Part shown: positions 1 through 9,700 of the stretch, piece after piece | Layout of the letters: the number at the start of each line of letters is the position of its first letter | How positions within the stretch are numbered: position 1 is the first letter of the stretch | NCBI RefSeq assembly: GCF_001905735.1 | Contig: NZ_LISW01000009.1 | Coordinates: 62,001-126,000, forward strand | Source: Streptomyces sp. CB01249 | GTDB lineage: Bacteria > Actinomycetota > Actinomycetes > Streptomycetales > Streptomycetaceae | Length of the DNA: 64,000 nt | Reading direction: 5' to 3' | Made by a program: the position numbers and the translations under genes | The notes under the pieces: generated by a model | Seen by the model: the letters and a program-made list of their open reading frames with translations, nothing else | The model's database searches: none | Told to the model about the DNA's origin: nothing

Positions 1-356
1 AAGGCGTCCGCGTCGTTGACGAAGCTGATGCGGCGGGGGGCTCCGGGGAGCCGGAGGAGCAGTTCCGCTCCGACGTCGACGCCGTGCAGCGCCTCGAACT
101 TGCCGATGCCGCGGAAGCGGCCGACCCCGGTTTCGTAATCGAAGGGGCCGGGTATCGCGACGCCCCAGTGGGCGCCCGCCGGGGCCTCGGCCCGGGCGCC
201 GGCGGCGGCGATGGCGTCGAGGAGCTCACCGGCGGGTGCGTCGGCGGGGACCGGCTCCCGGACCACGGTCAGGGGCGCCGGCCGCGCGGACGCGGTGTCG
301 ATGACGGCGGCCGTCACATGGGTGCCGCCGATCTCCAGTACGGGGACGTGGCTCAT
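1..356 (-). CDS. ROK-family sugar kinase, 3' part off the window edge
   Basis: The N-terminal ~118 residues of a ROK-family kinase are visible; the gene runs off the left edge. The start MSHVPVLEIGGTHVTAAVID carries the GGTH phosphate-binding pattern. It is followed by the family's substrate loop, where GVAIPGPFDYETG leads to FVNDADAF. ROK kinases phosphorylate hexoses in the cytoplasm or act as regulators; with no N-terminal helix-turn-helix here, a kinase is favoured. The ATG overlaps the stop of the upstream isomerase-like gene (353-356, ATGA), so the two are translationally coupled. Context suggests a role with mannose or a related sugar released by the divergent mannosidase operon. The substrate is inferred. 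Confidence 0.85.
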   Translation of the reverse strand, partial: MSHVPVLEIGGTHVTAAVIDTASARPAPLTVVREPVPADAPAGELLDAIAAAGARAEAPAGAHWGVAIPGPFDYETGVGRFRGIGKFEALHGVDVGAELLLRLPGAPRRISFVNDADA

Positions 357-2065
357 GCCGGGGCCACCAGGGACTTCACCACGTGCACCGGTTCGCTGCC
401 GACCGGGTGCAGCCGGTAACCGCCAACGCCCGCCGGGACGGTGAGGGTCTCGGCGAAGGCCAGGTCGTGCCGGTCCCCCCGGTCGGTCTCCACGACGACA
501 CCCCCGCCCGAGGAGACGTTGAGGATGTGGAAGCGGCCGTCGGTGTCGTCCTCGGCGGGCCCGGGCCCCTCGATCACGAAGCGGTGCACCGCGTAGAACA
601 TCTCGGGCAGTGCCCCGATGACCTCCTCGCGCCAGCCCCGGCCCTCGCGCAGGGTCCTCGGCTCCTGGACGAGCTCCTTGAGGACGTCGTCGCCGCGGCG
701 CGCGGTGTCGAGGTTGGCGAAGGCGTGGGCGGAGGAGAGGGGCCTCGGCGCACCGGAGACGCCCTTGCGCAGCCAGTCGTAGAAGCGCAGGGAGTAGAGG
801 TAGGGGGTGGCGCTGATCTCCAGGACCAGATTGCCCTCACCGGAGGCGTGCGGGGTGCCGGCCGGGATCATGTAGAGCTGCCCGTTCTCCGACGGATGCG
901 TCATCACGTGATCCTCGACGCGCAGCGGGGTGCCCTGGGCCGCGGCCGCCTCGACCTCCTCGCGCATGACAGTCACGTCCGTACTGTCCCGCAGCCCGAG
1001 GTAGACCCGCGCACCGGGGTCGCACGCGGTGACGTAGTACGTCTCGTGCTGGGTGTAGGGCCACCCGAAGGCCTCCCGCATGTACTGCTCCCGGGGGTGC
1101 AGGTGCAGGGAGAGGTTGCCGCCGCCCACGGTGTCGAGGTAGTCGAAGCGGATCGGGAAGGAGGTACCGAAGCGGCGGTGGACGTCCGGCCCGAGGAATG
1201 TCTCGGGGTGGAGTGCGCACAGCAGCTGGAAGGGCAGTTCCACCTGTGCCGTCTCGTCCTGGCCGACGAGGACTCCGGCTTCGGGGGCGATCAGCTCGTA
1301 GCCGAGGGCCGTGTTGCCGTGGCGGGGTTCGAAACCGAGCTCCCGGGCGGCCCACCGGCCGCCCCAGGGGGTGGAGTTGAAGAAGGGCCGGCTGCGGACG
1401 GGGCCGGAGGCGAGGGCGGCCAGGGTGGCCCGGACCGCCGTGCCGTCCAGGGAGGCCGGGCCGTGTGCGCCCTGGAGGTCGATCCAGCGGTCGACGCGGG
1501 GGGCCAGGCGGTCGCGGTGGCGGTCGCCGACGGGCCAGTCGGTGTAGAAGAGGCTGCGCAGCTCGCCGGGGGTGCCGGGGCGGCCCAGGTTGACGCCGAG
1601 AGGCAGTTCGGCGCGGGTGACGGCCTCCTCCGCGTACCGCTTGGGCAGGTCGGCCCACCACAGCAGGTCGGGCTCGCTGAGCGCGGCGCCGGGGCCGAAG
1701 ACGAGCAGGACACCGTCGGCCGGACGCGGCTGGACGGGAGGCGTCTCGAACAGGTCGTCCATGGAGAACCCGGCGAGCGGCAGGAAGAACGGGTCGGCGG
1801 CCGCGTCGGGCACACAGAGCCGCTGAACCGCGTCGTCCGACCAGAGGGCGCGCACATCGCACATCGCGACCTGCGTACCCCGTGCGCGCAGAGCGGCGGC
1901 GAGGGCGTCGGCCGTCGCCTCCCAGTCGAGTGCGGCGGGGCCGTCCAGGGCCAGGACGACGGGTGCCGTGGGCACGTCCGCGACCGCGGCGGCCCAGCCG
2001 GTGACGACGGTGCCGCCGGTGACGGCGTACCGGGGGTTGCGTTCATAGGGACGGGGCTGGTGCAC
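353..2065 (-). CDS. Phosphomannose-isomerase-like cupin protein with a kinase-like N-terminus
   Basis: A 570-residue protein. The C-terminal ~350 residues resemble class I mannose-6-phosphate isomerase: FFNSTPWGGRWAAREL is the usual PWGG entry, LSLHLHPREQYMREAFGW supplies HxH/E metal ligands, and IPAGTPHASGEGNLVLE is the second cupin motif. The first ~170 residues look like a nucleoside-kinase fold whose P-loop is lost (LALDGPAALDWEATADAL in place of GxxGxGKST). A GTG start at 2065 is chosen because AGGAG lies about 6 bases upstream; the frame is open to 2152 but without a ribosome site. It probably interconverts mannose-6-P and fructose-6-P, in an operon with the ROK kinase. Activity is inferred. 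Confidence 0.75.
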   Translation of the reverse strand: MHQPRPYERNPRYAVTGGTVVTGWAAAVADVPTAPVVLALDGPAALDWEATADALAAALRARGTQVAMCDVRALWSDDAVQRLCVPDAAADPFFLPLAGFSMDDLFETPPVQPRPADGVLLVFGPGAALSEPDLLWWADLPKRYAEEAVTRAELPLGVNLGRPGTPGELRSLFYTDWPVGDRHRDRLAPRVDRWIDLQGAHGPASLDGTAVRATLAALASGPVRSRPFFNSTPWGGRWAARELGFEPRHGNTALGYELIAPEAGVLVGQDETAQVELPFQLLCALHPETFLGPDVHRRFGTSFPIRFDYLDTVGGGNLSLHLHPREQYMREAFGWPYTQHETYYVTACDPGARVYLGLRDSTDVTVMREEVEAAAAQGTPLRVEDHVMTHPSENGQLYMIPAGTPHASGEGNLVLEISATPYLYSLRFYDWLRKGVSGAPRPLSSAHAFANLDTARRGDDVLKELVQEPRTLREGRGWREEVIGALPEMFYAVHRFVIEGPGPAEDDTDGRFHILNVSSGGGVVVETDRGDRHDLAFAETLTVPAGVGGYRLHPVGSEPVHVVKSLVAPA

Positions 2066-2101
2066 AGAAGCTCCTGAAGAAGGGACCGGCAAGCATCGAC
2101 A

Positions 2102-2115
2102 TGGTATCGATAACA
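2102..2115. promoter_or_regulatory. LacI-family operator (copy 1)
   Basis: TGGTATCGATAACA matches the LacI/GalR half-site pattern TGNNANCGNTNNCA at every fixed position. It lies 37 bases upstream of the leftward isomerase start, in the gap between two divergent sugar operons. A second near-identical copy lies 112 bases away. The cognate LacI regulator is not in the window. Confidence 0.7.
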
Positions 2116-2213
2116 TCCTTGGTCGAACAAGGCGGCTATCGAATCGGTTCACGGAACCCTTCGCTGGCAGGACTTTTCTGGCTCAGCCAAGAGAACCCCT
2201 TGTTTCAGCCACA

Positions 2214-2227
2214 TGGTGTCGTTAACA
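2214..2227. promoter_or_regulatory. LacI-family operator (copy 2)
   Basis: TGGTGTCGTTAACA is the same motif as at 2102-2115, with G for A at position 5. Both copies are followed by TCCT, so the similarity extends beyond the core. It lies about 110 bases before the ABC substrate-binding protein gene and probably controls the rightward operon. Confidence 0.65.
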
Positions 2228-2336
2228 TCCTCGCAACCCGGAGCGCCATGACGCACGCCGTACGCGCTTCCGGCGGCCTCCCCACCGCATACCGGAGCCC
2301 AGGCATCCCCGCCGGGGTCCAGAGGGAAGTGAGCCC

Positions 2337-3653
2337 ATGAGATCCACCGGCGAGACGACGGCGCAGTCGTCTCACCCGCTCCGCCGGCGCACCGTGCTGG
2401 CCGGCCTCGGGGCCGGCGCTGCCGCCGCGCTGGCCGGCGGCTGCGCGCGGGGCGACAGCACCGCCGCGAAGCCGGGGACGACGTCCCTGGCCAACGACAA
2501 CGCGACCTGGGACGACGGTTACGTGGCCGCCGGACGCGAGCTGAAGAAGCTCACCGGCTACGCGCTGCGGCCGCTGTCGAACCCGAATCCGACCGCGTAC
2601 ACCCAGGTCACGCAGATCTCCCTGCAGACGACCAAGGCGACCGACCTGATCAAGTGGCAGGCGGGCTACAACCTCAAACAGCTCGCCCGCACGGGCAGCC
2701 TCAGTGATCTGACTCAGCTGTGGGACGCCTACGAGCGCAAGGGCTGGGTGACCAAGTCCCTGCGCGACTCGATGTCCTACCGGGGCGCGGTGTACGGGAT
2801 GCCCCTGTACCAGTCGTACTACGTGCTCTTCTACAACACGCACGTCTTCGACAAGCACGGCCTGCGGGCACCGGAGACCTGGGACGAGCTGCTGCACACC
2901 GCGGAGGTGCTCAAGAAGTCCGGTGTCGTTCCCTTCGTCGCCACGCAGAGCGGAAACTGGCCCGCCTACGAGTGGTTCGAGGAGCTGATCAGCAAGGTCG
3001 ACCCGGTGTTCTACGCGGATCTGATCGCGGGCCGGGCCCGGTACACCGATCCGCAGGCGCACAAGGCCATGCAGATCTGGCAGGACTTCATGAAGAAGGG
3101 CTGGATGACCCCGGCCGACTTCGACCAGAACAACGGTCCGGCCGCGCTGAAGACGGGCAAGGTCGGCATGTTCCTGCACGGTTCCTGGCAGTCCCAGGGA
3201 CTGGCGGCGGCGGGCATGAAGCCGGGTGAGGACTTCGACGCCTTCGTCCTGCCTCCCGTCGACGCCTCCACCAAGCGGTCCGTCATCACCGAGGCGGGCG
3301 TGCTCGCCGTCCCGGAGAAGGCCGTCTCGCACGACGCCGCGATGGCCAACGCGGGCCACTGGCTGCACCCCTCGGTCCAGCGGGTGTGGACCGACTTCCT
3401 CCAGGACGGCTCGGCCAACCCGAAGGCGGTCACCTCCAACCCGGTGCTCGCCCGGCTCAGGAAGCGGGCGCTGGACGAGCGCTGGACCGAGCTGCCCCGC
3501 TACGGCCAGTCCGGACCGCCCAATCTCATGCAGGGGAACACCGATGACCTGGGAGCCTTCATGACGCATGCCATGTCGCCCGAGGCGACGCTGCGCAGCA
3601 TGGCGAGCCGCGCCACCAAGGAGTGGGCCGCGTGGAACAAGGACGAGTCATGA
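2337..3653 (+). CDS. ABC sugar transporter, substrate-binding lipoprotein
   Basis: A 438-residue extracellular solute-binding protein (family 1). The N-terminus holds a twin-arginine-type signal, RRRTVLAGLGAGAAAALAGG, ending in a lipobox cysteine, so it is exported, probably by Tat, and lipid-anchored. The mature part has the usual family features (PETWDELLHTAEVLKKSG; aromatic residues in the middle for sugar stacking). It starts the rightward operon and its stop overlaps the first permease start (ATGA). The neighbouring GH76 and GH38 enzymes suggest it captures manno-oligosaccharides. No ATP-binding subunit is encoded nearby; Streptomyces sugar importers often share a distant ATPase (MsiK). 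Confidence 0.9.
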   Translation: MRSTGETTAQSSHPLRRRTVLAGLGAGAAAALAGGCARGDSTAAKPGTTSLANDNATWDDGYVAAGRELKKLTGYALRPLSNPNPTAYTQVTQISLQTTKATDLIKWQAGYNLKQLARTGSLSDLTQLWDAYERKGWVTKSLRDSMSYRGAVYGMPLYQSYYVLFYNTHVFDKHGLRAPETWDELLHTAEVLKKSGVVPFVATQSGNWPAYEWFEELISKVDPVFYADLIAGRARYTDPQAHKAMQIWQDFMKKGWMTPADFDQNNGPAALKTGKVGMFLHGSWQSQGLAAAGMKPGEDFDAFVLPPVDASTKRSVITEAGVLAVPEKAVSHDAAMANAGHWLHPSVQRVWTDFLQDGSANPKAVTSNPVLARLRKRALDERWTELPRYGQSGPPNLMQGNTDDLGAFMTHAMSPEATLRSMASRATKEWAAWNKDES

Positions 3654-4588
3654 CATCCGCCCTCGACACGCGTCGCACCTCCACCGGCCCCACGGCCCCG
3701 CCCGCACCCCCGGCCGGCAAGCCCTCGCGCGGGCTCCGGGACCGGTTCGCCTCGGCGGGCTTCCTCGCCCCGGCCGTCCTGCTCGTCGCCGGCCTGCTGC
3801 TCACACCGTTCGTGGTGACGCTGTACCGGAGCTTCTTCAGCGACAGCCGGGTCTCCGGCTTCACCTGGTTCACCAACTACGGGCTGTTCTTCAGCGATCC
3901 GGTTCTCGCCAAGTCCGTGGAGAACACCCTGATGTGGGTGGTCGGCACGGTGGCGCTGCCGCTGGTCCTGGGACTCGGCATCGCGGTGATGACGAACGGT
4001 TCCGGGTGGTCCCGGATTCCCCGGCTGCTGGTGGTCCTGCCGTACGCGATCTCCGGCTCGGCCGTGGCCGTCGTCTGGAACTTCCTCCTGACCACGGACG
4101 GGGCGGCCAACCAGGCGCTCGAATCGCTGGGGCTGGGGTCCTTCGCCCAGGGCTGGCTGCTGGAGTGGCCGGGGAACACCCTCGTCATGATCGTCGCCAA
4201 CACCTGGCAGGCCACGGGGGTGGCCGTGATCCTCTTCCTGGTCGGTCTGCAGACCATCCCTCCGGAGACCCTGGAGGCCGCTTCGCTCGACGGCGCCGAC
4301 GGGCTGCGCAAGTTCTGGTACGTGGTGCTGCCGCAGCTGCGGACCGTGTCCGTGATCGTCGTCGGCAGCAGTCTGGTGAACGGGCTGAAGTCGTTCGACC
4401 TGATCTGGGTCCTCACCCAGGGCGGCCCGGGCCGCAGCTCCGAGACGCTCGCCGTCTCCATGTACCAGGAGACCTTCCTCGCGCTGCGCCCCGGGGCCGG
4501 AGCGGCGGTCGCCGTCGTCCTCACCGTCATCGTGCTGCTGGCCTCCTGGCTGTATCTGCGGCGCCAGCTCACTCCGAAAGGCGCCTGA
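3650..4588 (+). CDS. ABC sugar transporter permease 1
   Basis: A 312-residue permease of the MalF/UgpA type. About six membrane segments follow a cytoplasmic proline-rich N-terminus. The EAA loop that docks the ATPase is visible as ETLEAASLDGADGLRKFWYV followed by LPQL. The ATG overlaps the stop of the binding-protein gene by 4 bases, so translation is coupled. Together with the next permease it forms the membrane channel of the presumed manno-oligosaccharide importer. Confidence 0.9.
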   Translation: MTSALDTRRTSTGPTAPPAPPAGKPSRGLRDRFASAGFLAPAVLLVAGLLLTPFVVTLYRSFFSDSRVSGFTWFTNYGLFFSDPVLAKSVENTLMWVVGTVALPLVLGLGIAVMTNGSGWSRIPRLLVVLPYAISGSAVAVVWNFLLTTDGAANQALESLGLGSFAQGWLLEWPGNTLVMIVANTWQATGVAVILFLVGLQTIPPETLEAASLDGADGLRKFWYVVLPQLRTVSVIVVGSSLVNGLKSFDLIWVLTQGGPGRSSETLAVSMYQETFLALRPGAGAAVAVVLTVIVLLASWLYLRRQLTPKGA

Positions 4589-4590
4589 GC

Positions 4591-5421
4591 ATGTCCATAC
4601 GCCGCGTCTCCGCCGGCACCGCCGTCCGCAACACAGTCCTGGTGCTCGTCTCGCTCCTCTGGGCCGTCCCGACCTGGCTGCTGCTGGTCAACGCGCTGGT
4701 GCCGGCCGCCGAATACGGCGGCGCGCCGCACTGGCTGCCGCACGGCGGGTTCGGTCTGTTCGACAACATGTCCGAGGCCTGGTCCCGGGCCCGGCTCGGC
4801 CCCGCGATGGGCAACAGCCTGCTGTACGCGGTGACCAGCTCGGCCGCGGCCATCGTGGTGGCCACGACCGCCGCGTTCGCCACGGTGATCATGCCGGTCA
4901 AGCGCAAGACCCTGTGGTTCTGGCTGATCTACTCGGGCACGCTGCTGCCCCTCCAGGTCTTCCTGCGACCGCTCTTCCTCGCGTACGCCAACACCGGCCT
5001 CTACGACGCGCAGATCGGGCTGTTCCTCATCTACGCGGCGGTGGCGATCCCGTTCGCGTACTTCATCATGCGCAACTTCGCCCAGACGCTGCCTCCGGAG
5101 GTGATCGAGGCGGCGCGCCTTGACGGCGCCTCCTGGTGGCGGGTGTTCTGGCAGATCCACGTACCGCTGTCCCGGTCCGCGATGATCGCCGCGTTCGTCT
5201 TCCAGTTCGTCGCCGTCTGGAACGACCTGCTCTTCGGCATCACCCTGTCCACGAGCCGCAACATCCGCCCGGTGATGGCCGCGCTCGCCGAACTCCAGGG
5301 CAACTACTCCAACGTGGGGCCCCCGGTCGTCCTGGGCGGGGCCCTGCTGGTCTCGCTGCCGACCGTCGTCCTCTTCTTCGCGGCGCAGCGGTTCTTCGTC
5401 AGCAGCCTCAAGCTCGGCTGA
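4591..5421 (+). CDS. ABC sugar transporter permease 2
   Basis: A 276-residue MalG/UgpE-type permease with about six membrane helices. Its EAA loop reads EVIEAARLDGASWWRVFWQI followed by HVPLS. It starts two bases after the stop of permease 1. This completes the importer apart from the ATPase, which must be supplied in trans. Confidence 0.9.
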   Translation: MSIRRVSAGTAVRNTVLVLVSLLWAVPTWLLLVNALVPAAEYGGAPHWLPHGGFGLFDNMSEAWSRARLGPAMGNSLLYAVTSSAAAIVVATTAAFATVIMPVKRKTLWFWLIYSGTLLPLQVFLRPLFLAYANTGLYDAQIGLFLIYAAVAIPFAYFIMRNFAQTLPPEVIEAARLDGASWWRVFWQIHVPLSRSAMIAAFVFQFVAVWNDLLFGITLSTSRNIRPVMAALAELQGNYSNVGPPVVLGGALLVSLPTVVLFFAAQRFFVSSLKLG

Positions 5422-5487
5422 GCCCCGCCGCACCCCCGATCAGGCACACGCACCGACGCCCCGAGCCGATTCCCGAAAGGCATCCCG

Positions 5488-6669
5488 GTGAAACTCTCCG
5501 CCCGCACCGCTCTCGCCCTGGCCGCAGCACCCCTGCTCTGCGCCGCCCTCTGCCCCTCTCCCGCCCTCGCGGCCGGCCACCCGGCGCCGTCGGGCCCCTG
5601 GAAGGACCGTGCCGTACGGACGTACGACGCGCTCCAGCGCCATCTGTACCAGGGCGCGGAGAACCACGGCCTCTACCAGGAGGCGACCCCGCACCGCAGC
5701 GCCGACAACGCCCATTCCTATCTGTGGCCGATGCGGGAGGCGGCGGCCGCGACGGTCGACATGGCCGGCCTTCCCGGATCGGGCCGGCGTTACACGGCGG
5801 ACGCGGCGGAACGCTTCTCGACCCTGGAGCTGTACTTCGAGCCGCGCGACGCCAGGCCCGGCTACGACTCGTACCTCCCGGCACCGCTCGGGCAGGGCGG
5901 TGACGTCTTCTACGACGACAACTCCGTCGTCGGGCTGTCCCTGCTGGACCAGTACGAGGCCACCGGGGACGCCGCCTACCTGCACCGGGCCGAGCTGGCC
6001 TTCGACATCGTCAGCCGGGGCTGGGACGACGACCCGGCCAAGGCGTGCCCCGGCGGGATGCACTGGGTCGACTCCCCGGCCAATGACATGCGCGCCGCCA
6101 ACGTCACGGGCCTGGCCGCGGAGCTGGCCGCCCGGCTCCACCAGGAGACGCACGAGGGCCGCTACCTGACGAGCTCGAAGCAGTGGTACGAGTGGAACTG
6201 GTCGTGCCTGCGCCAGTCCCCCGGGCTGTACCGCAACAGCCTCGGCGACGACGGCTCCGTCAACTCCACCCTGTGGACGTACAACTCCGGGGCCATGATC
6301 GGCACCGCCACCACCCTCTACAAGGCGACCGGGGACCGCACGTATCTGCGTCGCGCCGTGCAGGACGCCGAGGGGTCGCTCGCGTACTGGAAGGAGGGCG
6401 AGCGGCTGCACGACCAGCCGGCGATCTTCAACGCGATCTACTTCGACAACCTCCGGATGCTGGACGGGATCCGCCACGACCCGGCCTACCGGCAGACGGA
6501 GAGCGCCTACGCGGAGCGGGTCTGGAACGAGAACCGCGATCCCGCCAACGGCCTCTTCCGCTTCCAGCCCTCGGGCGGCGGCGACTACGAGCCGACCGCC
6601 TCCGCCGAGACCCTCGAACAGTCCGCGATGGTCCAGATCTTCGCGGGCCTCGCCACCAAGACCTCCTGA
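5488..6669 (+). CDS. Secreted glycoside hydrolase family 76 (endo-alpha-mannanase)
   Basis: A 393-residue secreted protein. A Sec signal peptide covers roughly residues 1-29 (ending SPALA-AGH). GH76 enzymes cut alpha-1,6-mannan using a pair of adjacent aspartates; VFYDDNSVVGLSLLDQYEAT near residue 142 fits that pattern. Repeated aromatic and helical segments fit the (alpha/alpha)6 barrel. The GTG start directly precedes the signal peptide. It probably cleaves mannan outside the cell so that the ABC importer can take up fragments, which the GH38 enzyme then degrades. Family assignment is by motif only. Confidence 0.8.
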   Translation: MKLSARTALALAAAPLLCAALCPSPALAAGHPAPSGPWKDRAVRTYDALQRHLYQGAENHGLYQEATPHRSADNAHSYLWPMREAAAATVDMAGLPGSGRRYTADAAERFSTLELYFEPRDARPGYDSYLPAPLGQGGDVFYDDNSVVGLSLLDQYEATGDAAYLHRAELAFDIVSRGWDDDPAKACPGGMHWVDSPANDMRAANVTGLAAELAARLHQETHEGRYLTSSKQWYEWNWSCLRQSPGLYRNSLGDDGSVNSTLWTYNSGAMIGTATTLYKATGDRTYLRRAVQDAEGSLAYWKEGERLHDQPAIFNAIYFDNLRMLDGIRHDPAYRQTESAYAERVWNENRDPANGLFRFQPSGGGDYEPTASAETLEQSAMVQIFAGLATKTS

Positions 6670-6734
6670 CCCCGCACCTTCCCGCCCGCCCCACGCACCG
6701 ACCCGGCCCCCTGCCAGAGCGGAGAACCCTCTCC

Positions 6735-9700
6735 ATGCCCCGCCCCGATCTGTCCCGCCCCTCCTGGTGGGACTCCGACATCGCCCGCGACATCCTGCGC
6801 GACCGCGGCGTGAGCGCCACCGGTGTCCTCGGCGGACACCCCGTCCGGCTCTCCTGCGAACCGCTGCTGCGCCACGACGGTGACGGCGGGCTGCTGCAGT
6901 CCGTGCGCGTCCAGGCCGGCCGCCCCCTCACCCGGGCCGTGGTCACCACCCTGTCCGGCGCCTCCGTCCGCAGCGAGCTGATACCCGGGCCGGCCGGCGA
7001 GACCCGGATGCTGGTCCCGGAGGTGGACGCTCCGCTGCCGGTACTCGTCGAGCTGCCCGACCTGGCTCCCGGCGAACAGGTCGAGGTGCTGCTGACCCCG
7101 CAGCGGCACTGGACACTGCACCTGGTCCAGCACGCCCATCTCGACATCGGCTACACCGACCCGCAGGGCACCGTGCTCGCCGAGGGCCGCAAGTACCTCG
7201 ACTCCCTGCTCGAACTGTGCCGTACGACGGACGACCGGCCCGACGCGTCGAAGTTCCGCTGGGCCGTCGAGGGGTTCTTCAGCTTCGAGAACTGGTCGGC
7301 GAACCGGCCGCCGGAGCAGGTCGCGCAGTTCCTGGAGCGGGTGCGTCAGGGGCGTATCGAGCTGACGGCGATGCCCTTCAACCTGCACACGGAAACCTGC
7401 TCGACGGACGAACTGCACGAGTTGCTGCGCCCGGTGCGCGAACTGCGCGCCCGGCACGGCATCGACGTCACCACGGCCATGCAGACGGATGTCCCCGGCC
7501 AGGTCGTCGGCCTCCCCGACGTGCTCGCCGACAGCGGCATCCGCTACCTCTCGGTCGCCCACAACTGGGCAGGCCGGGCGGTACCGCACCACACCGGCGG
7601 CGGGGCGCTGCCCCGGCTGTTCCGGTGGCGTGCGCCGGGCGGACGCAGTGTGCTGGTGTGGCGCACCGACACCCCGCACGGGCTGGCGTACATGGAAGGC
7701 TCGATCCTGGGCTTCGACGAGTCCTACGACCGGGTCGACGACCTGCTGCCGCACTACCTGTCCGCGCTGGCCACCCGGCAGTACCCGCACGAGGGGCGCG
7801 GCATCCCCGGATTCCCGGTCCTGGACGAGGAGTTCAAGGGCGACCCGTACCCGTGGGACGTCCTGCACCTGCGGGTCCTGGGCAAGTTCGCGGACAACGG
7901 CCCGCCGCGCCGTGTCATCGCGGACACCGTACGCAGGTGGAACGAGGAATGGGCCTTCCCCGCCCTGCGGACCTCACGCAACGAGGACTTCTTCCTCGAC
8001 GCGGAAGCCCGCTACGGGGACCGTCTGGAGACCCTCGAGGGCGACTGGAGCGACTGGTGGGTCGACGGGGTCGGTGCCGGTGCGGTCCCGCTGGCCGCCA
8101 CCCGTGACGGTCAGGCGGCGCTGGCCGACGCCCAGACGGTCGCCGGGCACGCGGAGATCCTCGGCGCGGCGGGTTCGGGCACCACGGCCTCGGCGCCCGA
8201 GGTCTACCGGGCTGCCTCCCTGTTCAACGAGCACACCTGGGGCGGTGGCGACCCCTGGACGCACGGCGACCACGGCCACGCCTCCGGTGAGCGTCAGTGG
8301 CACTGGAAGTACGCCCAGGCGCTGCGCGCCCACGACGACGCGAAGACGCTCCTGGACGGCGCGAGTGCGGCGCTCGGCGGCAGGCTCTCCCCGCGCGAGG
8401 GGACGCTCGCCGGTTTCTACGTGACCAATACGTGCAGCTGGCCGCGGTCGGAGACGGTCCGGCTGTTCCTTCCCGAGAGCACGGTCGCCCTGGAGGACCC
8501 GGTCCGGGTGCTCGACGCGCGCGACGGCTCGGTGCTGGAGCACACGGAGGAGGCGCAGTCCAACGAGCTGCACCGGGCCGCGGGCCGCTTCCTGTTGTTC
8601 CGGCTCACGGAGGTGCCGGCGCATGGCGCGGTACGGGTGGATGTCGTCCCGGGACAGGAGCCGCCGGCCGCCCCGGAGAGCCGTTCCGAGGAGCCTGCCG
8701 TCCTGGAGAACGAGTTCCTGCGGGTGCGGGTGGACCTGCGGTCGGCGTGGATCGGCTCGGTGGTCGACAAGCGCACCGGCCGCGAGCTGGTGCGCCAGGA
8801 CGCCACGGTGGGGCTCAACGCCTATGTGTACGACGAGTACGCCACGGCTGGGGGCTTCAACCATCAGTCGAGCAAGACCACGGCGAACGGGTCGATGCAT
8901 CTCCTCGCCTCCCGTACAGCCGCGCCCCCGGCCGCGCTGGTGCACCGTTTCCGCGACGCGACGGGTGAGACGCTGGTCTACGAGTGCGCCCCGGCCGGCA
9001 CCGAGCGGCTGCGGGTGCGGGTGCATCTGCCGCACGGGCAGGCCCGGATCGATCTGGAGAACCGGATCGCGAAGCCCGCGACGCTGACCAAGGAAAGCGC
9101 GTTCTTCGCGTTCCCCTTCGCGATGCGCCGCCCCGATGTCCGGATGGAGGCGACCGGCGGCATGACGGGTAGCGGGCTGCCGGTCGTGCCCGGGTCCGCT
9201 CAGCACATGCGCGCGGTACGGCGCTGGGTGAGCTTCGCGGAGGACGAGGTGGTCGCGGCCGTCGCCACGCAGGACGCGCCGCTCGTCCAGGTGGGCGGGA
9301 TCGCCGTCCCGTACGCGCCGTATCCGCAGTCGCTGGCCCAGGACGAGCCCGGCACGCTCTTCTCCTGGGTGCACAACAACATCTGGGACACCAACTTCCC
9401 CTCCGAGCAGGCGTTCGACCATGTGTTCCGCTACAGCGTGTCCTTCGGACAGACCCCGCACACCAGCGGGCCCGTGCTGGGCATGCACACCGCGGCCGTG
9501 GGCAGCCGCCCGCTGCTCGCCGTCCGCGCTCTGGGCGAGAAGAGTCCGGCCCCGGACGCCTCGTACGGGTTGCTGAGCGTCAGCGACCGGCGCGTGCGCG
9601 TCGTGGGGCTCACCGTCCCAACCCCCGGCCAGGTGCTCGTCCGGCTCCAGTCCTTCGCCGAGGAACCGGTCGCCTGCCGGATCACCCCCGGCTTCTCCGT

